Below the pieces are notes generated by a model that did no database searches, was not told the DNA's origin, and saw nothing but the letters and a program-made list of their open reading frames with translations. A stretch of 64,000 bases of DNA from Caprella mutica. Its lineage: Eukaryota > Arthropoda > Malacostraca > Amphipoda > Caprellidae. The position numbers and the translations under genes were made by a program. Positions 11,398 through 23,620 of the stretch are shown in pieces (position 1 is the stretch's first letter; each line of letters starts with the position of its first letter). The stretch is from NCBI GenBank assembly GCA_947561585.1, contig CANNZV010002457.1, positions 33,557 through 97,556 of the forward strand. Direction: 5' to 3'.

Positions 11398-12513
11398 AGT
11401 CCACCATGGAAGATTCCACCATTTTGAAAAAAATAAACAAACTAACTGTGAAAAAATACAGTATATTTTAAAATGTATTTCTAAGTCTAGGTGATGTATG
11501 ATTATAAATGAAAAAATGTTGTTTTTAAATATAAAACAATTAATTAATCCATTAATTAGGCATTAAATATTCAACTGGTGATCGTGACAGAATATGACGC
11601 TGGTATGGCAACACTGCTAAATTTAGCTTCTTCAATTTGAAACACTAAAGTTCAGATTTCGATATTTGATACAAAAATATATTTTGTTATGTATATTCAT
11701 TATTGAAAGTCTTAATATTGAGCAGTAATATGACAAACACGTTAATAATGTCTATAACTTTAGAGTCAATTCAAATCAGCGACCTGCTTAACTCGATCTA
11801 TGTTTGAAATTTAGTTGAAACGCTTTAAATTTAAACTTTATTTGTTATACTTTAAATAGAGATTAATAAACAGTTTCAGAAAGTTTCTGCTTTGTAATTT
11901 TTCTCTTTTTTTTTTATTAAAATAAAAAGAGTACGAGTCAAATATATTTTTTAATTCCACCTTTTATCGACGCAGATTTAAATTGAAATATATATTGGTA
12001 CATTTAAAAACCTTGGCGACAGATAATTTACATAAAATATTATTTATGCAACAAAAAATATCCTTATAATTTCTGTTTCAAAATATATATGTTTAAAAGA
12101 GAATCAAACGGATCTAAATTGTTGATGCCTGGGACAGTGGAACTTTATTGTTGAATTTAAACGATTTTAATTTTATGAAAAATTTAATTGATTCATATTT
12201 AAAAGATCTTTTGATCAGTCTATTATTTTGTATGTTCATCTTAGCTTATCTCTTAGGCCTTGACTTAAAATAGCATATTATTATAATTTCTTAACTTTTT
12301 AATTAATGAAATGATATGTTACCAAAAAAAAAACTTTTTTCTTTTAAATCGTTTTGTTTAATATAGATGAAATCCACTATTTTGCTGTTGAATCTTCCGT
12401 GGTGGAATTTTCCGGCGGTGGAATATTCCATGATGGAACTTCTTTCCAGCGGTGGAACTTTCCTGGTGGAACTTTCTGTGGTGGAATTTTCCACGGGGAA
12501 TTTACCTAGAACC
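11398..12513. mobile_element. Foldback element C (unit like GGTGGAATTTTCC)
   Basis: The right arm 12375-12513 has about nine GGTGGAATNTTCC-like units and ends in CCTAGAACC at 12505-12513. The left arm is short (11398-11422, CCACCATGGAAGATTCCACC) and inverted relative to the right. The core is AT-rich with no ORF of note. It abuts the end of the 0.94 kb palindrome. Confidence 0.7.
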
Positions 12514-12934
12514 AAATGGGGCATACATAATTCTAGCTAAATAAAGTATTTACGAAGTACTTGGCTTTAGAATCTAATACTATAGCTAGCAAAGTCTACA
12601 GAGGCTGATGTTAGACCTTTCGATCAGTAATACTACATGACAACTGAACAAGACGTCTGCTAGTTACCTGCTGTCTGACTAAGTGTTCCAATATATTCAT
12701 AAATTAAAGTGTTTTAAAACTAAGTTCTGCGATAACAGCGTCCCTAAATTGGGTACATAATGCAAATTTACACTGATTTGGTAGAATACAGAAATACTAA
12801 ATTTGTTTTCGTCGGTGTGGGCTTTTGTCTGTGTGGGCTTTTTGTCGGTGTGGGCTTTTGTCGGTGTGGGCTTTTGTCGTATGGGCTTTTGTCGCTAGGG
12901 CTATTGTCGTTGCCCCAAATTTTTTACTACATAT

Positions 12935-13681
12935 GTGACAGAACAGCAAAATGAAAGGTCGTGTGAACGCTCTTTATCGGTTGAAATATGTAGATTTTCA
13001 TTCTCAAGCTGATTTTCTTTCCTATCGCCAACACAACAGCGATATTGATTGCAAGATGAGGTCATATAGTACTTATTGTTATATTTATTTCATTTTGAAT
13101 TTGGTATTTTAACTTCTTGTAAGAGTGGTGGTATTTGATCGAAGGCTTTATTTTCCTTTTTCTTTTGACCAGGAGGTTTTCGATGGGGATGTGAGGATTA
13201 TGGGTTTTAAGACTGGGAGGTTTTTGCCTTTTTACATTGGGAGATTTTCACCACGGGGAATTTGGTCCTAGAGTCTAAAACGGCAACTTATAAGCAAAGA
13301 GCGAAAACATTGAGCGGGTTGTCTCTGCCAGTCGACCCCTTCCACACCTCATCCAACCATTGTTGTTAGAGCACATATGCAGTTTCATGTTAAAAAGGAA
13401 CTAATGTTAACTTTTTCATCACTTGAACGTTGAAATAAACTAAATTATTAAGAATATTTGCAATTCTATTAGGATAAAATTTAATTGACTTGAGCTACCT
13501 CTGAATATTGTCCAAATGTCTCAGGATATTGTCTGAGTTATCTTTTCATCGGTACGAATTATTTAACAAATGACAATCTAAAACTAAAATCTTTGAATTT
13601 TTATTGTCACCCAAATGAGCAATGTGACAGGGGTGAAATTGACCGAGGTGGAATATACCGGGGTGGAATATACCTAGAACC
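12935..13681 (+). mobile_element. Foldback-family element D (shared core, copy 1 of 3)
   Basis: The core matches 28415-28997 (+) and 59054-59890 (-). The order is: a segment with GAACAGCAAAATGAAAGG, a degenerate GGAGGTTTT-type array ending TCCTAGA at about 13272, a segment with GCGAAAACATTGA and CAACCATTGTTGT, then GGGGTGGAATATACC units and CCTAGAACC (13673-13681). The three copies define the family independently of the arms. Confidence 0.7.
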
Positions 13682-14590
13682 GAAATATACGAAAAAAATC
13701 TCAATAGGTATAATTTATTTCATATGGATGTAAAAACATTAAATTATATTATCTTCTTTAACAAATATTGGACAATTAAACATTAATTATCATTTGAGAA
13801 ATGATGATTGATATAAAATTGATATCTATAATAATATCAGTTCGCCATTAATTTGAATCTCCTATTCGAAACCCTCAAAGTGCAGCTTTCAAATGAACAA
13901 AGTTCATTTTAAAGGTTTCAAACACTGAAACCTTTAAACAGATTCAACCTCATTTTGAACATAGCTTTCAGGAAAAATTTCACCAACTGTAAAACCATAT
14001 TGACTTACATTAATAAGTTCAAACTGAAGAAACCACTTTATTTTGAACAAATAGCGATCAGGTCAAAAGGGAACAGAACGAACACATGAAAACATTAATC
14101 TTATTCATGAACAATTTATTGAGAATTCAAAAATATCAATCAGAAGGAATAAAATAGACTTACTAAAGACACATTTCACCGAATTGTTAAACACGATGTG
14201 ACGTATCATCCTTTCAAGAAAAATGCAAGGCTCGAACTCTTTGAACTGATTTACCGCACCGTCTAAATTTTACAAAATGTTTCTGCAAAGAAATGCTTGT
14301 TTTGGACAAGACACCGTGACCGGTGATGAAAAAGTATTTCCATGAATGAAAGAGTCTATAAGCAAAACGTCGATTGAATGAAAAGTAGCATTTTTGTAAA
14401 TTTTACTACTACCCTATGGAAATAAATTATTCCTATTCTGAAGTCTTTTTCAATTCAATGCAGGATGTTCAATTTCAGTCGCAAGTTTAACAGATTTTCA
14501 AGAAAGATGCAAAAAATCTATACGAACAAAAATAAACTAATTTGAAAGTTATGGTTATGGTCAAATTTCAAGTTCGAATTATCTCTTTAT
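13682..14590 (+). mobile_element. Mariner-like element, truncated copy
   Basis: Matches 56281-57740 base for base over long stretches (starting GAAATATACG, directly after CCTAGAACC of element D), including the region that in the other copy reads as a transposase N-terminal helix-turn-helix. Here that frame is broken by stops and indels. The left inverted repeat is missing. Confidence 0.65.
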
Positions 14591-15057
14591 GTTGTCCCAC
14601 ACTTAGTTGGTTCATATATTATCAATTTAATGTCCTATAGCTTCACCGAAGCTATGTCAGGATCATTTGGAAAATTAAACTCATTGCACTTGAATCTTCG
14701 CCTAACATCAATATTTCGTACGTTTTAGAAGTCGCATCAAATCCTATAAGTGCATAAATATTCATTTACAACCTTTTCGGTAGAGATTTAAGTTCTTCAG
14801 ACGGATGGATCAGTTAGATTAAGAGTTCTATTCCAGACCAAGAACAATAGTTCACAGGCCATCTACGGCGGATACTTTATGAAGTGATTTCGAAGGCCTT
14901 ATCCTTAATTAGTGGCACCAGCAAAAAGCTCTTCTTTCTCTGGTGTATCCGTTGCAATCTTGCTGCGTCTTTTTCTTTTATTAGTGAAATTTGTTTTCTA
15001 TGCAGTGCTTTGTGATGACCTCAGATTGCTAAAGCCCTTGAACATGGTTGAAAGTAC
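14591..15057. other. Intergenic, no feature seen
   Basis: AT-rich single-copy-looking sequence. A 78-codon ORF at 14912-15148 runs into the arm of the foldback element G and is not convincing. Confidence 0.4.
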
Positions 15058-16096
15058 GGTGACCAGAGAATTCGCCGTGGGAAATTTCGCCGTCAGAATT
15101 TTCGCCGACAGAATTTTCGCTGTTGGAAAATATTTAAATAATTTCTAATAATAATGTAACTGAATATATTTATTTCTATGTATGTTAATAACTATATGGA
15201 AATAGCATTAAAAATAATAAATGACTAAACATATTATATTCCTATTTATTCCTCATATTACGTTAGAATCGCAGTTACGAATATTTTTATGAATTTTATG
15301 AAAAGAATGTAATTTTTGTTTAGAGATATTGCATACACTCACAAGAGAGATATTTTAAATGTAGCATTCTTATCAGTGTAAATACTTCTTTGAAATATTT
15401 GTGCAATGCACAGTAATTCAGATTTCAAGAGGTAAACCGTAGAATGTAATACTGAATAAAAAAAAAATCAATAATTAGGTAGATATGAAACCATTAATAA
15501 CTCGGAATAGTACAATAATGAGAAAAGCTTTATCTTAAATTCACAATATTAAACACAAAGGAATACTTAACACTTTTAAGAGGAAGTGACGCAAACCGAT
15601 TAAGGTTAGCTAAAACACTGCTGGCTATCACTAGTGATCTTATTCATCTTTACTGAATATTTTTTTAACAAAGAAATTAGCTTCGACTATTTAGTCAAGC
15701 AATCAAAACACTCAAAATGTTATACAGCGACCTCTCGTGACACAAAATTATGCGATTACTGATTAGAATATAAATTGCATAGGCTATATGAATAGTTAAC
15801 ATAAATTTTTGGCATCATAGTTTCATCAGATATACAATATTTCATAATCACCTATAATTAATATTTACAATTTTAAATTCTTATATTAGTTATTTAACAA
15901 ATTGGTTTACTTTATAATTATCAATATTTTTTATAAATACTTATAGGCATTTGAATAGTTATGTCATCTTTAATTTCTTCTTCACGGCGAATATTCCTCA
16001 CGTCGAATTTTCCTAACGACAAATTTTCCTACTGCGAAACTTCCCACGGCGAAAATTCCGACGGTGAATTTTCCCACGGCAAAAATTCCTAGAACC
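15058..16096. mobile_element. Foldback element G (unit like CGGCGAAAATTC)
   Basis: The left arm 15060-15131 reads TTCGCCGTGGGAAAT-like; the right arm 15985-16096 reads ACGGCGAATNTTCC-like in inverted orientation and ends in CCTAGAACC (16088-16096). The 0.85 kb AT-rich core has no ORF. Confidence 0.75.
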
Positions 16097-17935
16097 TGAA
16101 AGTACCGCTTCAGTTGGAAGCTCTGTTTCTACAAGAAGCACTGCAGCTACAGTTCACATTATTGTATCAAAAATAGATATTTATTGATTAATATAGAGTA
16201 ACTAGACAGTTTGGTTGACAATAAGGCACTGTCCCATTGTTAACCAAATTTTCTGTCCCAATGATCACCATGACGCCATTTTGAAAACATATGGGTATAG
16301 CGGCTCAACTACAAAAGTATAAAGGTAATCCTTTCATATGATCATATTTTACAAATTACTTAATATTATGTAAAAATGCCGTAAGCATTATATGTTAAAT
16401 TAACAGATTTATAACAATTGAAATAAAGTACGAAAAATTTAGTTTTCCTACCTCTAAAACACGTTTTCGCTTTTACACAGGGCTGACTGCACCCCAACCG
16501 CGGAATGCAATGCGAGTGAATGCACTGAAGTATGCCTAATTTACCACTAAGATTTTGTTACAAATTAACCTCAAATAAAAAAGTTATTCAGCATGTCTCA
16601 TTGTTCCCAGTGTCCCATTGATGATCATCCTCCCCTAAACTTGAATGAAAGTTATTATTATTTATTGGTATCAATGTTACCTGTAGTTATCGTTAATACC
16701 ATTTAGAATAACTTAAATTATAACGATGATGTAGTTTGTTTTTTAGATTATCGAAAATGTAGATTTATTGTTAGTTAAGTTAACCTTATTTTTTCAATTA
16801 TGGTGATGTGTGTATTCTACAAGACTGTCAGAATATATGTAAAGCAGTTAAATTGAATGATGTTCTCTAACTCTTTTAAGTAAATTCAAATTCATTTTAT
16901 TTTCAATTTCGTAGACATTTAACATTGGTTAAATATATCTTGTTATAGTACAATATACCAAAGTTACATTACAAAGATTTATATTTATGTAAATTGCCTC
17001 TCACTTTTTAAACTTTTAATTTACAATTTACCAATTTAAACTTAGAAATATCCACTGGTAAAATTCTGCCGGACAAAATTAGTAGAACCATTTTTAACCA
17101 ATTTTGTAGGGCTTCAGGGTAAGTGCCTCATACGAAATAATATAATAAATGTTTAATAATCATAAAATTATTTTTCTTCTTTTAAGTGATGTTTTTATAA
17201 TGGCATTTTAAGTGTTTTTAATTTGTAATTTAAAAATGGCGAAAAATTGAAAACACTGTATGTATATATATTTCGTATACTGTATGCATTTAGAGTCTTT
17301 TTTTAATATAATAGACTGGTAGTGAATAGCTTAATAATAGTATTCAATCATTGGCTGCCGCAAAAATCATCAAAACAATATTATCCATCAGAAACGTCAT
17401 TTTTAAATTGCTAATTAGAAGCATTTGAAATGGAATTAATTGGAATTAAAAATGCTAAGAAAGAATTCCAATATGATATTTGTTAATGGGTAAAGTCGAA
17501 TTTATATGACAAAAATATCATTTGAGACATGTATTGGTGAATTTTAAAGGTATCGAAAATCAATTCCCGTACTTAGTATCCTGAATTTTTCTTTATAAGT
17601 AAAATGGTACCCAATCGACTTTTAAATATCTTGAAATAATGCTAAGCGATAGTTTCAATTCATATCTGATAATTAGTTTTTCATTATCATTTTCTATAAT
17701 GAGAGCACAGAAAACTTTTAGGGGTGACTGCACAAATCATGTGCAAGTCATGGCTTAAGTGACAGTACTTCAATCCCTCCGAGTCCACCAATCACTCTGG
17801 TGTTCGCCCCCACCCCAAGTTGTCCCGACCTCACGTTTTCTCCCTACCTCCATTAATCCATCCAAGGCGGAAGAACCTTAAACCAAGAGAGGAGGCGCGA
17901 CAGAAAGGAGGAACAGGCTGCGTTGAGTGGGGTTA
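16097..17935. other. Intergenic; possible foldback remnant at 17048-17092
   Basis: No gene seen. A short stretch at 17048-17092 (CCACTGGTAAAATTCTGCCGG then TAGTAGAACC) resembles the end of a foldback arm. The GC-richer stretch 17760-17935 has no open frame. Confidence 0.35.
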
Positions 17936-17940
17936 TCTTA

Positions 17941-18908
17941 AGGGCCGTACACACGTAGGGTTTTTTAAGTTTTTCCACCAGACATTTTGCTAAGCTCCTC
18001 CTACTTTTACCACAAGAATATAAGAAAAAACTATATAAATCGTATAATTTTTATTTGGTATCCATTATACCTGCAGGTATCATGGATACCAAATAAAAAT
18101 TGTACGATTTATGACCCAGTTGCGAAATACGACTTCTTTGAAATACAAAAATTCGATCCGACTCCTCGATCTTAAAATATGGTATTTTGGTACTTGGAAA
18201 GAGATGGCTGTCACGAAACACGACTCCCTTGAAATACAAAAAATCGATTCGACTCCTCTCATGGTAATTAAATCGTATCTCTTCAGTATTCCTACGGGGA
18301 GAAATTCAGGGGAGTCGCTTTTCATGACAGCTATACTATAGAGGCGATCTTAAAACAATCCGACTCCTCTTAATTTATATTCAAGTATTAGTAATGAAAT
18401 CATTCGAATTCAATAATAGTTAGAATAAATATAAAAGCAAATTTTTGTATCATAGTTACGACAAACTATGCCAACTTATTTATGTGATTGCTTCAAACAT
18501 TTGGCGAAGAATATTTAATTGTTTTATAAAGTTTAATGAAGGATATTTCATTGTATTATAAGGTTTAATAAATTGTACTTTAATTGAATGGTATAAACAT
18601 AGAAAGGCTTTTTGCTTATCAACTGAAGGTAGGTTGTGTTGGTCTTACGTTTCATATAACATGAGGAGTCGTGTTTCGTGACAGCCATCTCTTTCCAATA
18701 ACCAAAATATCACACTTTAAGATTGAGGAGTCGTATACAATCGTATTTCATGACAGCCGTCATTAAAAACACACAAAAACCCTTATTATCCATTGGAGGG
18801 AGTCGTATTTCGCAACTGGGCCCAATTTATATCGTTTTTTCTTATATTACTTAGCTTAGCAAAAAGTGTGGTGGAAAAACTTAAAAAACCCTGCGTGTGT
18901 ACGGCCCT
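17941..18908. mobile_element. Long-TIR DNA element with TTA duplication (PIF/Harbinger-like)
   Basis: The ends AGGGCCGTACACACG and CGTGTGTACGGCCCT are inverted copies, flanked by TTA on both sides (17938-17940 and 18909-18911). The inverted similarity extends inward for more than 100 bp, with further inverted GAGTCGTATTTCG / CGAAATACGACTC motifs. A 3-bp TWA duplication is typical of PIF/Harbinger; with no transposase the assignment is inferred. The ORFs inside are shadows of the inverted repeats. Confidence 0.7.
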
Positions 18909-19588
18909 TTATTTTATGGTCGTATTGAAATATATTCAGTAAGGTCGTATTTAATGTATTTAATTTCTTTAATAATATACAAAACGTAATAAAAGAATCG
19001 TAAATTTTAATAACAACATTTATCCAATTAATATACACTCCTGATCAAAAATTTAAGATCAATTTATAAATGACAAAAAATATTACGTTTTTCAGTATAA
19101 ATCCTAAATTTTTCGATATTATGGTTAGTAATACAGCAAAACCTCGTAGTAGACCAGCCTCCTAGTAGACAAATCTCCTATTAGACCAAGATACTTTTGA
19201 AACTGTACTGGAAAAAACCTCGTACTAGACAAAACACAATTTTTGTTTCCTGAAAGTTAGTCTAATGTAAATATTACAAGGATTGATAATTACAATACTG
19301 TTTTGAAGATAATTCTCTAATTTGAATAATGTATTATATTTATTTATGCTGTTTTTAGGATAAAACATAAGGCAGAATTGGTTTCAGATTTGATAGTAAA
19401 GTCTGTGCTAAAAGTTATAGAAAACTAGGAACAGTGAAGACTATTATAATTTCATAAAATATTAATTAAATTGAAAAAAAAAATGTTATATTCATTTTAA
19501 TTGAAGCAAAATAATTCATACTGTTTCTAAATTTGTTTTCCTTCAAAATAGGTATGTTAGTCTCCATTAATTTGGCATTAAAGTTATC

Positions 19589-19943
19589 TGTAGCATTCAT
19601 CATTTTATATTAACCATTCATTTCAAAGAACAATTTTCTAATAACTCAATTTGAATACTAGACCGATTTCATACTAATATTTCGTCATAATCGGTTCCAA
19701 TAATATGTTCCAATAATACGTAAAACTACCCAATAATTATGCTAGCTAACTCTACACTCATTCAGTTGTCTATTAGATTTAATACATTGTGCAGTGATTG
19801 ACCCTTAGTGATGAACATTTTGTCTTATAAGGGTATCACTTCTGTACTGAAGTCAAATAAAAACTACCAAAAATCTACTCGTCATTCAACTCTATACAAA
19901 TTGATTGAAGGAATTAAATTAGGCTAAATAATAGGAACCTTCA
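19589..19943 (+). repeat. Left LTR
   Basis: 355 bp, begins TGTAGCATTC and ends GGAACCTTCA; preceded by TATC. It differs from the right LTR by a one-base T-run difference (CATTTTG versus CATTTG); I noticed no other clear difference by eye. Confidence 0.9.
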
Positions 19944-19961
19944 ACTGGTGACCCCGTCATT
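19944..19961 (+). other. tRNA primer-binding site (tRNA-Trp type)
   Basis: TGGTGACCCCG lies just after the left LTR; complementarity to tRNA-Trp is from general knowledge of the CsRn1 group, and I could not compare it with the host tRNA. Confidence 0.65.
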
Positions 19962-20008
19962 AACACCTACAACTCTTCTGAATTCGATAAAAATTCTAAA
20001 ATTAAACC

Positions 20009-20809
20009 ATGGCTCCAAACGACCTAACTGACCCTCCATCGACTAAACAAACTGAACCCATTCAGCATCTATCTATTAAAATCCCCGCATTTATGGAAAC
20101 TGCTGCGACTGGATGGTTCAGTATTATTGAAGCACAATTTCATCTCAGCAGAATAACAGTTGAAGAAACTAAATACTACCATGTGTTAGCTGCATTACCA
20201 CCAACCATTGTTGCTAATCTATCTCCAACTATTCTAGAAAGCAAAAGTTACTCAGGACTTGAAGCTGCCGCAATTGCCTCATTTGAATCTACTAAACCGG
20301 AACTTTTTGATAAACTTATCTCAAAAACTACCATGTCTGGTAGGCCATCTGTTTATCTTCAAGAGTTAAGTGCTACTGCAAATAAAATAGGCGTCGGTGA
20401 AGATTTAATTCATCACAAATTCATTCAAGCTACCCCATCTACAATTTCACCCGTTCCAGCTGCTCAAAAATCACTTACCCTACAACAGCTTGGAACTTTA
20501 GCTGATGAGTTGATGCCTTACTTTAGTAACACAAACGTTCTTAATGCAAGATCCAACAACGAAAGGAAACAACAAAACTACTCCAGTAATCAAACTCGGT
20601 ATGACAGACCTCACCAAAATTATTCAACTTATCCATCCCATTGCCCAGCCGGAGTAAGACCATATTCCGAAACTCATCGTCCAAAAGTGTGCCGTGCACA
20701 CCTGTACTTTGCAGAAAAAGCACGGACATGTAAGCCGTGGTGTCTATGGCCAGATAAGAAGAACTGCAAAATGCAACCATCTTCGCGACAATCACACTCG
20801 GAAAACTAA
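20009..20809 (+). CDS. gag: Gag of the CsRn1-like retrotransposon
   Basis: 266 codons from ATG in good context (ccATGG). The N-terminal part has the pattern of arthropod gag proteins of this group (Pro-rich start, then a helical domain containing an aromatic-rich WFSIIEAQF motif). Near the C-terminus (about residues 229-245) is a Cys-x2-His..Cys-x3-Cys motif (CRAHLYFAEKARTCKPWC), matching the unusual CHCC gag finger of CsRn1-type elements instead of the CCHC knuckle. The ORF ends at TAA 20807-20809, and the protease frame continues in the -1 frame with overlap, so gag-pol may be joined by a -1 shift. Confidence 0.8.
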   Translation: MAPNDLTDPPSTKQTEPIQHLSIKIPAFMETAATGWFSIIEAQFHLSRITVEETKYYHVLAALPPTIVANLSPTILESKSYSGLEAAAIASFESTKPELFDKLISKTTMSGRPSVYLQELSATANKIGVGEDLIHHKFIQATPSTISPVPAAQKSLTLQQLGTLADELMPYFSNTNVLNARSNNERKQQNYSSNQTRYDRPHQNYSTYPSHCPAGVRPYSETHRPKVCRAHLYFAEKARTCKPWCLWPDKKNCKMQPSSRQSHSEN

Positions 20810-21375
20810 ACGGGCGGGTCGCCCTAGCAACCATCGGCCCGCCACTCCTACAAGTTGCCGCTCGAATTGGTGCTACCAAGCTTGATATCATCATTGATAC
20901 AGGCACTGCAGTCTCAATAATGCCTTCACGTTATATTAACGGTATAACCATCAATCCAACTGCAGTCAAACTAACTACAGCAGACGGTCAAACAATTCAG
21001 TGTCATGGTGAATCCCTTATTGATATAAGCATCCCATCATTGCGCAGAACATACGTTTGGAACTTCATCGTTGCTGAAACCACACATCCGCTTCTAGGAG
21101 CTGATTTCTTAAGCAATTTCAACATCCTAGTTGACTGCAAATCAAAGAAGATAACTGACAACACTACATCACTTATTGCAACAACCACTGTAAGCACAAC
21201 CGAAGAAGTTTTTCATATCAATTTAAACTCGGATAAATCGCAACATCCTGTTGTAAGTGACCTCCTGAAAGAATATTCGTCTTTTACGTCACCAAAAAAA
21301 ACATCAGAACCAGGCTTGTGCAATAAAGATTTCGCACACTATCGAAACGGCAAACGCAAACCCTGTGTACGCTAA
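20803..21375 (+). CDS. pol: Protease part of pol
   Basis: The frame is open from inside the gag end to the stop at 21375. It carries the aspartic protease signature [12 protein letters not shown] at about 20890 and a later LLGADFL motif typical of retropepsins. The first ATG (20920) lies inside the protease motif, so translation must come from a gag-pol fusion. The frame is lost at about 21330, where one indel shifts to the reverse-transcriptase frame. Confidence 0.75.
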   Translation, partial: KLNGRVALATIGPPLLQVAARIGATKLDIIIDTGTAVSIMPSRYINGITINPTAVKLTTADGQTIQCHGESLIDISIPSLRRTYVWNFIVAETTHPLLGADFLSNFNILVDCKSKKITDNTTSLIATTTVSTTEEVFHINLNSDKSQHPVVSDLLKEYSSFTSPKKTSEPGLCNKDFAHYRNGKRKPCVR

Positions 21376-22756
21376 AACGAGACAGCTATCAGCAGAGAAA
21401 TTAAACGCAGCACAAGCAGAATTCAAAACTCTTCAGCAAGCCGGTATTATACGCCCCTCAAAATCTGCTTGGATATCACCATTGCATTTAGTACCCAAGA
21501 AAAACCCAGGACAATGGCGACCATGTGGTGATTACCGCGCTCTGAACACCATAACGAAACCAGACAGGTACCCTATTCCCCATCTCAATAGTTTATCTTC
21601 CCATCTCAACAACAAAAATGTTTTCTCTAAATTAGATCTCATCAGAGCCTACCACCAGATCCCAATCCACCCTGATGACATAGAAAAAACCGCCGTCACA
21701 ACCCCCTTCGGATCATTCGAATATTGTTATATGCCCTACGGTTTAAGAAACAGTAGAGCCACTTTTCAACGTTTCATGGACCAATCATTCATTGATTGTG
21801 ATTGTTCGTTCATTTACCTGGACGATATACTGATATCCTCAGAAAATGAAGAGCAACATACCAAGGACCTCAAACAAGTGTTTAGTATTTTGGACAAATA
21901 CGATTTAAAAATAGCAACAGAAAAATGTTCGTTTTTCCAAGAAGAACTAGATTTTCTTGGATACTCTATAAAGTCGGACGGAATGAAACTAACAGAAGAA
22001 AAGACTTCTGAAATTACCTCTTTTCCACAACCTACTGATTCTAAATCACTCCGACGATTCCTAGGAATGGTCGGATTCTACCGTCGTCTCATCCCTAAAT
22101 TTGCTAACCTCGTAATGCCTCTAACGGAACGCATAATAATATCACCAAATGAAAAACAAATAACTCTGAACGCCGAAGAAACTAAATCATTTGGTGAAAT
22201 AAAATCAGCACTAGCAAACGTAAGCTCTCTACCTCATCCATCCCCAAACGCTACTCAATACCACCTCGTAACTGACAGCTCTCAATACGCAATTGGTGCA
22301 GCACTACACCAGCTCATCAACGGACAACCAGTACCAATTGAATTCTTTTCAAAGAAACTGTCAGCTAGCCAACAAAAATGTTCAACATTCGATAGAGAAC
22401 TCTTCGCTGCCTACAGTGCCGTATTGCATTTTAAACCACTGATTGAAGGACGCGATACTATCTTATTCAGAGATCACAAACCTTTATCATCCGCTTTCAA
22501 AAGCACAAAGCCTTCTAAATCCGACAAACAGCAACGCTACTTCTCGATCATCACTGAATACATAAACGATCTGCAATACATTCGTGGTGATCAGAACATC
22601 GTTGCGGACTGTTTATCGAGACCAACAAACTCAGTAATGCTAAACATAATCGACCTACCGTCCCTAGCCCAACAACAAAAAGACGATGCTGAAACACAGC
22701 GAAATCTGGATAAGTTACATTCATACTCCATCAACAATGATGCCAAGTTGTTTTGA
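21335..22756 (+). CDS. pol: Reverse transcriptase and RNase H of pol
   Basis: 463 codons from the internal ATG at 21365. The fingers and palm motifs are in order: [25 protein letters not shown], the catalytic [10 protein letters not shown] at about residue 152, and the LGY-type and [13 protein letters not shown] connection motifs. RNase H follows: [28 protein letters not shown] and a final DCLSRP, giving the expected acidic residues. It ends at an in-frame TGA (22754-22756), after which the same frame continues into the integrase zinc finger, so this stop is a lesion or a sequencing error. Confidence 0.85.
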   Translation, partial: HTIETANANPVYAKTRQLSAEKLNAAQAEFKTLQQAGIIRPSKSAWISPLHLVPKKNPGQWRPCGDYRALNTITKPDRYPIPHLNSLSSHLNNKNVFSKLDLIRAYHQIPIHPDDIEKTAVTTPFGSFEYCYMPYGLRNSRATFQRFMDQSFIDCDCSFIYLDDILISSENEEQHTKDLKQVFSILDKYDLKIATEKCSFFQEELDFLGYSIKSDGMKLTEEKTSEITSFPQPTDSKSLRRFLGMVGFYRRLIPKFANLVMPLTERIIISPNEKQITLNAEETKSFGEIKSALANVSSLPHPSPNATQYHLVTDSSQYAIGAALHQLINGQPVPIEFFSKKLSASQQKCSTFDRELFAAYSAVLHFKPLIEGRDTILFRDHKPLSSAFKSTKPSKSDKQQRYFSIITEYINDLQYIRGDQNIVADCLSRPTNSVMLNIIDLPSLAQQQKDDAETQRNLDKLHSYSINNDAKLF

Positions 22757-22963
22757 GACACTTCTACTCCGTACCCACGTCCATTTATCCCATCGACTGC
22801 ACGTCGCAGCATATTTGAAAGTTTTCACAATATCGCGCATCCCGGCGTAAAAACAACTATCAAACTCATTCAATCTCGCTACTTCTGGCGCGACATCGAT
22901 CGAAACATTAAAAACTGGTGCAGAGAATGTATTAACTGCCAACAAGCTAAAATCAAAGAGTAA
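22757..22963 (+). pseudogene. Integrase N-terminal zinc finger (same frame as RT, after a stop)
   Basis: The reading frame of the reverse transcriptase continues after the TGA for about 68 codons and carries HNIAHPG and CRECINC, the HHCC zinc-binding module of retroviral-type integrases. It stops at TAA around 22961; the catalytic core follows in another frame. Confidence 0.7.
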
Positions 22964-23003
22964 GAAAACGCCATTTGATCTCCCTTCATCTCGCTTAGCA
23001 ACG

Positions 23004-23606
23004 GTGCATATCGACATCATAGGACCCCTTCCACCCGTTAAGAAAAATAATGAAACTTACATTGCCCCCCAGCGCTACGTTCTTACGTGTATTGACAGAG
23101 CGACAAGGTGGATAGAAGCCATGCCAATCCACGAAATCACCGCCTCAACCGTTGCTTCAGCTTTCTTAAACACATGGATTGCACGCTTTGGCGTGCCATT
23201 GTACGTCATAACAGACAGAGGATCGCAATTCGAATCTGAACTCTTCAACGAGCTATCCATTTCAGTGTGCTTCCATCGTCTCAGAACCACTGCTTACCAT
23301 CCACAAACAAACGGTTTAATTGAGAGAGCCCACCGAACCCTGAAAACAGCTATAATTGCAAGAAAACAGAACTGGCTTGACGCACTCCCTGTAGTCTTGC
23401 TTGGCTTACGCAGCATACCATACGATCCAGGATATTCACCCTTTACCGCTCTAACTGGAAATCACCTTCTGATGCCACGACCTATGATCAGCGAACAAGA
23501 CTTAACATTTACTCACGAAAACATCAAGAAACTAGCTCACGAAATGTCACTCCTAGATTTCAAACAACTCTCAGAAGGACGCATTCATTCGTACCTTCAG
23601 AACTGA
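23004..23606 (+). CDS. pol: Integrase catalytic core of pol
   Basis: 200 codons. The catalytic D, D and E are visible in HIDIIGPLPP, VITDRGSQFES and HPQTNGLIER, with normal spacing for Ty3/gypsy integrases. The frame differs from the zinc finger upstream and from the C-terminal piece downstream. Confidence 0.85.
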   Translation: MHIDIIGPLPPVKKNNETYIAPQRYVLTCIDRATRWIEAMPIHEITASTVASAFLNTWIARFGVPLYVITDRGSQFESELFNELSISVCFHRLRTTAYHPQTNGLIERAHRTLKTAIIARKQNWLDALPVVLLGLRSIPYDPGYSPFTALTGNHLLMPRPMISEQDLTFTHENIKKLAHEMSLLDFKQLSEGRIHSYLQN

Positions 23607-23620
23607 AGACATGCACTCAC

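Larger units (their letters stand above)
9862..12922. mobile_element. Foldback element B (unit like TCGGTGTGGGCTTTTG)
   Basis: The left arm 9862-10008 has repeated units of the type CCCACACCGACAAAAGC; the right arm 12805-12922 has the same unit on the opposite strand (six copies of TCGGTGTGGGCTTTTG and variants). Between them lie a 0.94 kb palindrome (10456-11395) and a second foldback element with different arms (11398-12513), so B is a nest or has acquired insertions. Confidence 0.7.

Noticed and set aside
14912..15148. 78-codon ORF with hydrophobic start
   Set aside because: Its second half is the arm of element G and there is no support from splice sites.
18051..18341. Four overlapping ORFs in the TTA element
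   Set aside because: They mirror each other because the DNA is inverted repeat.
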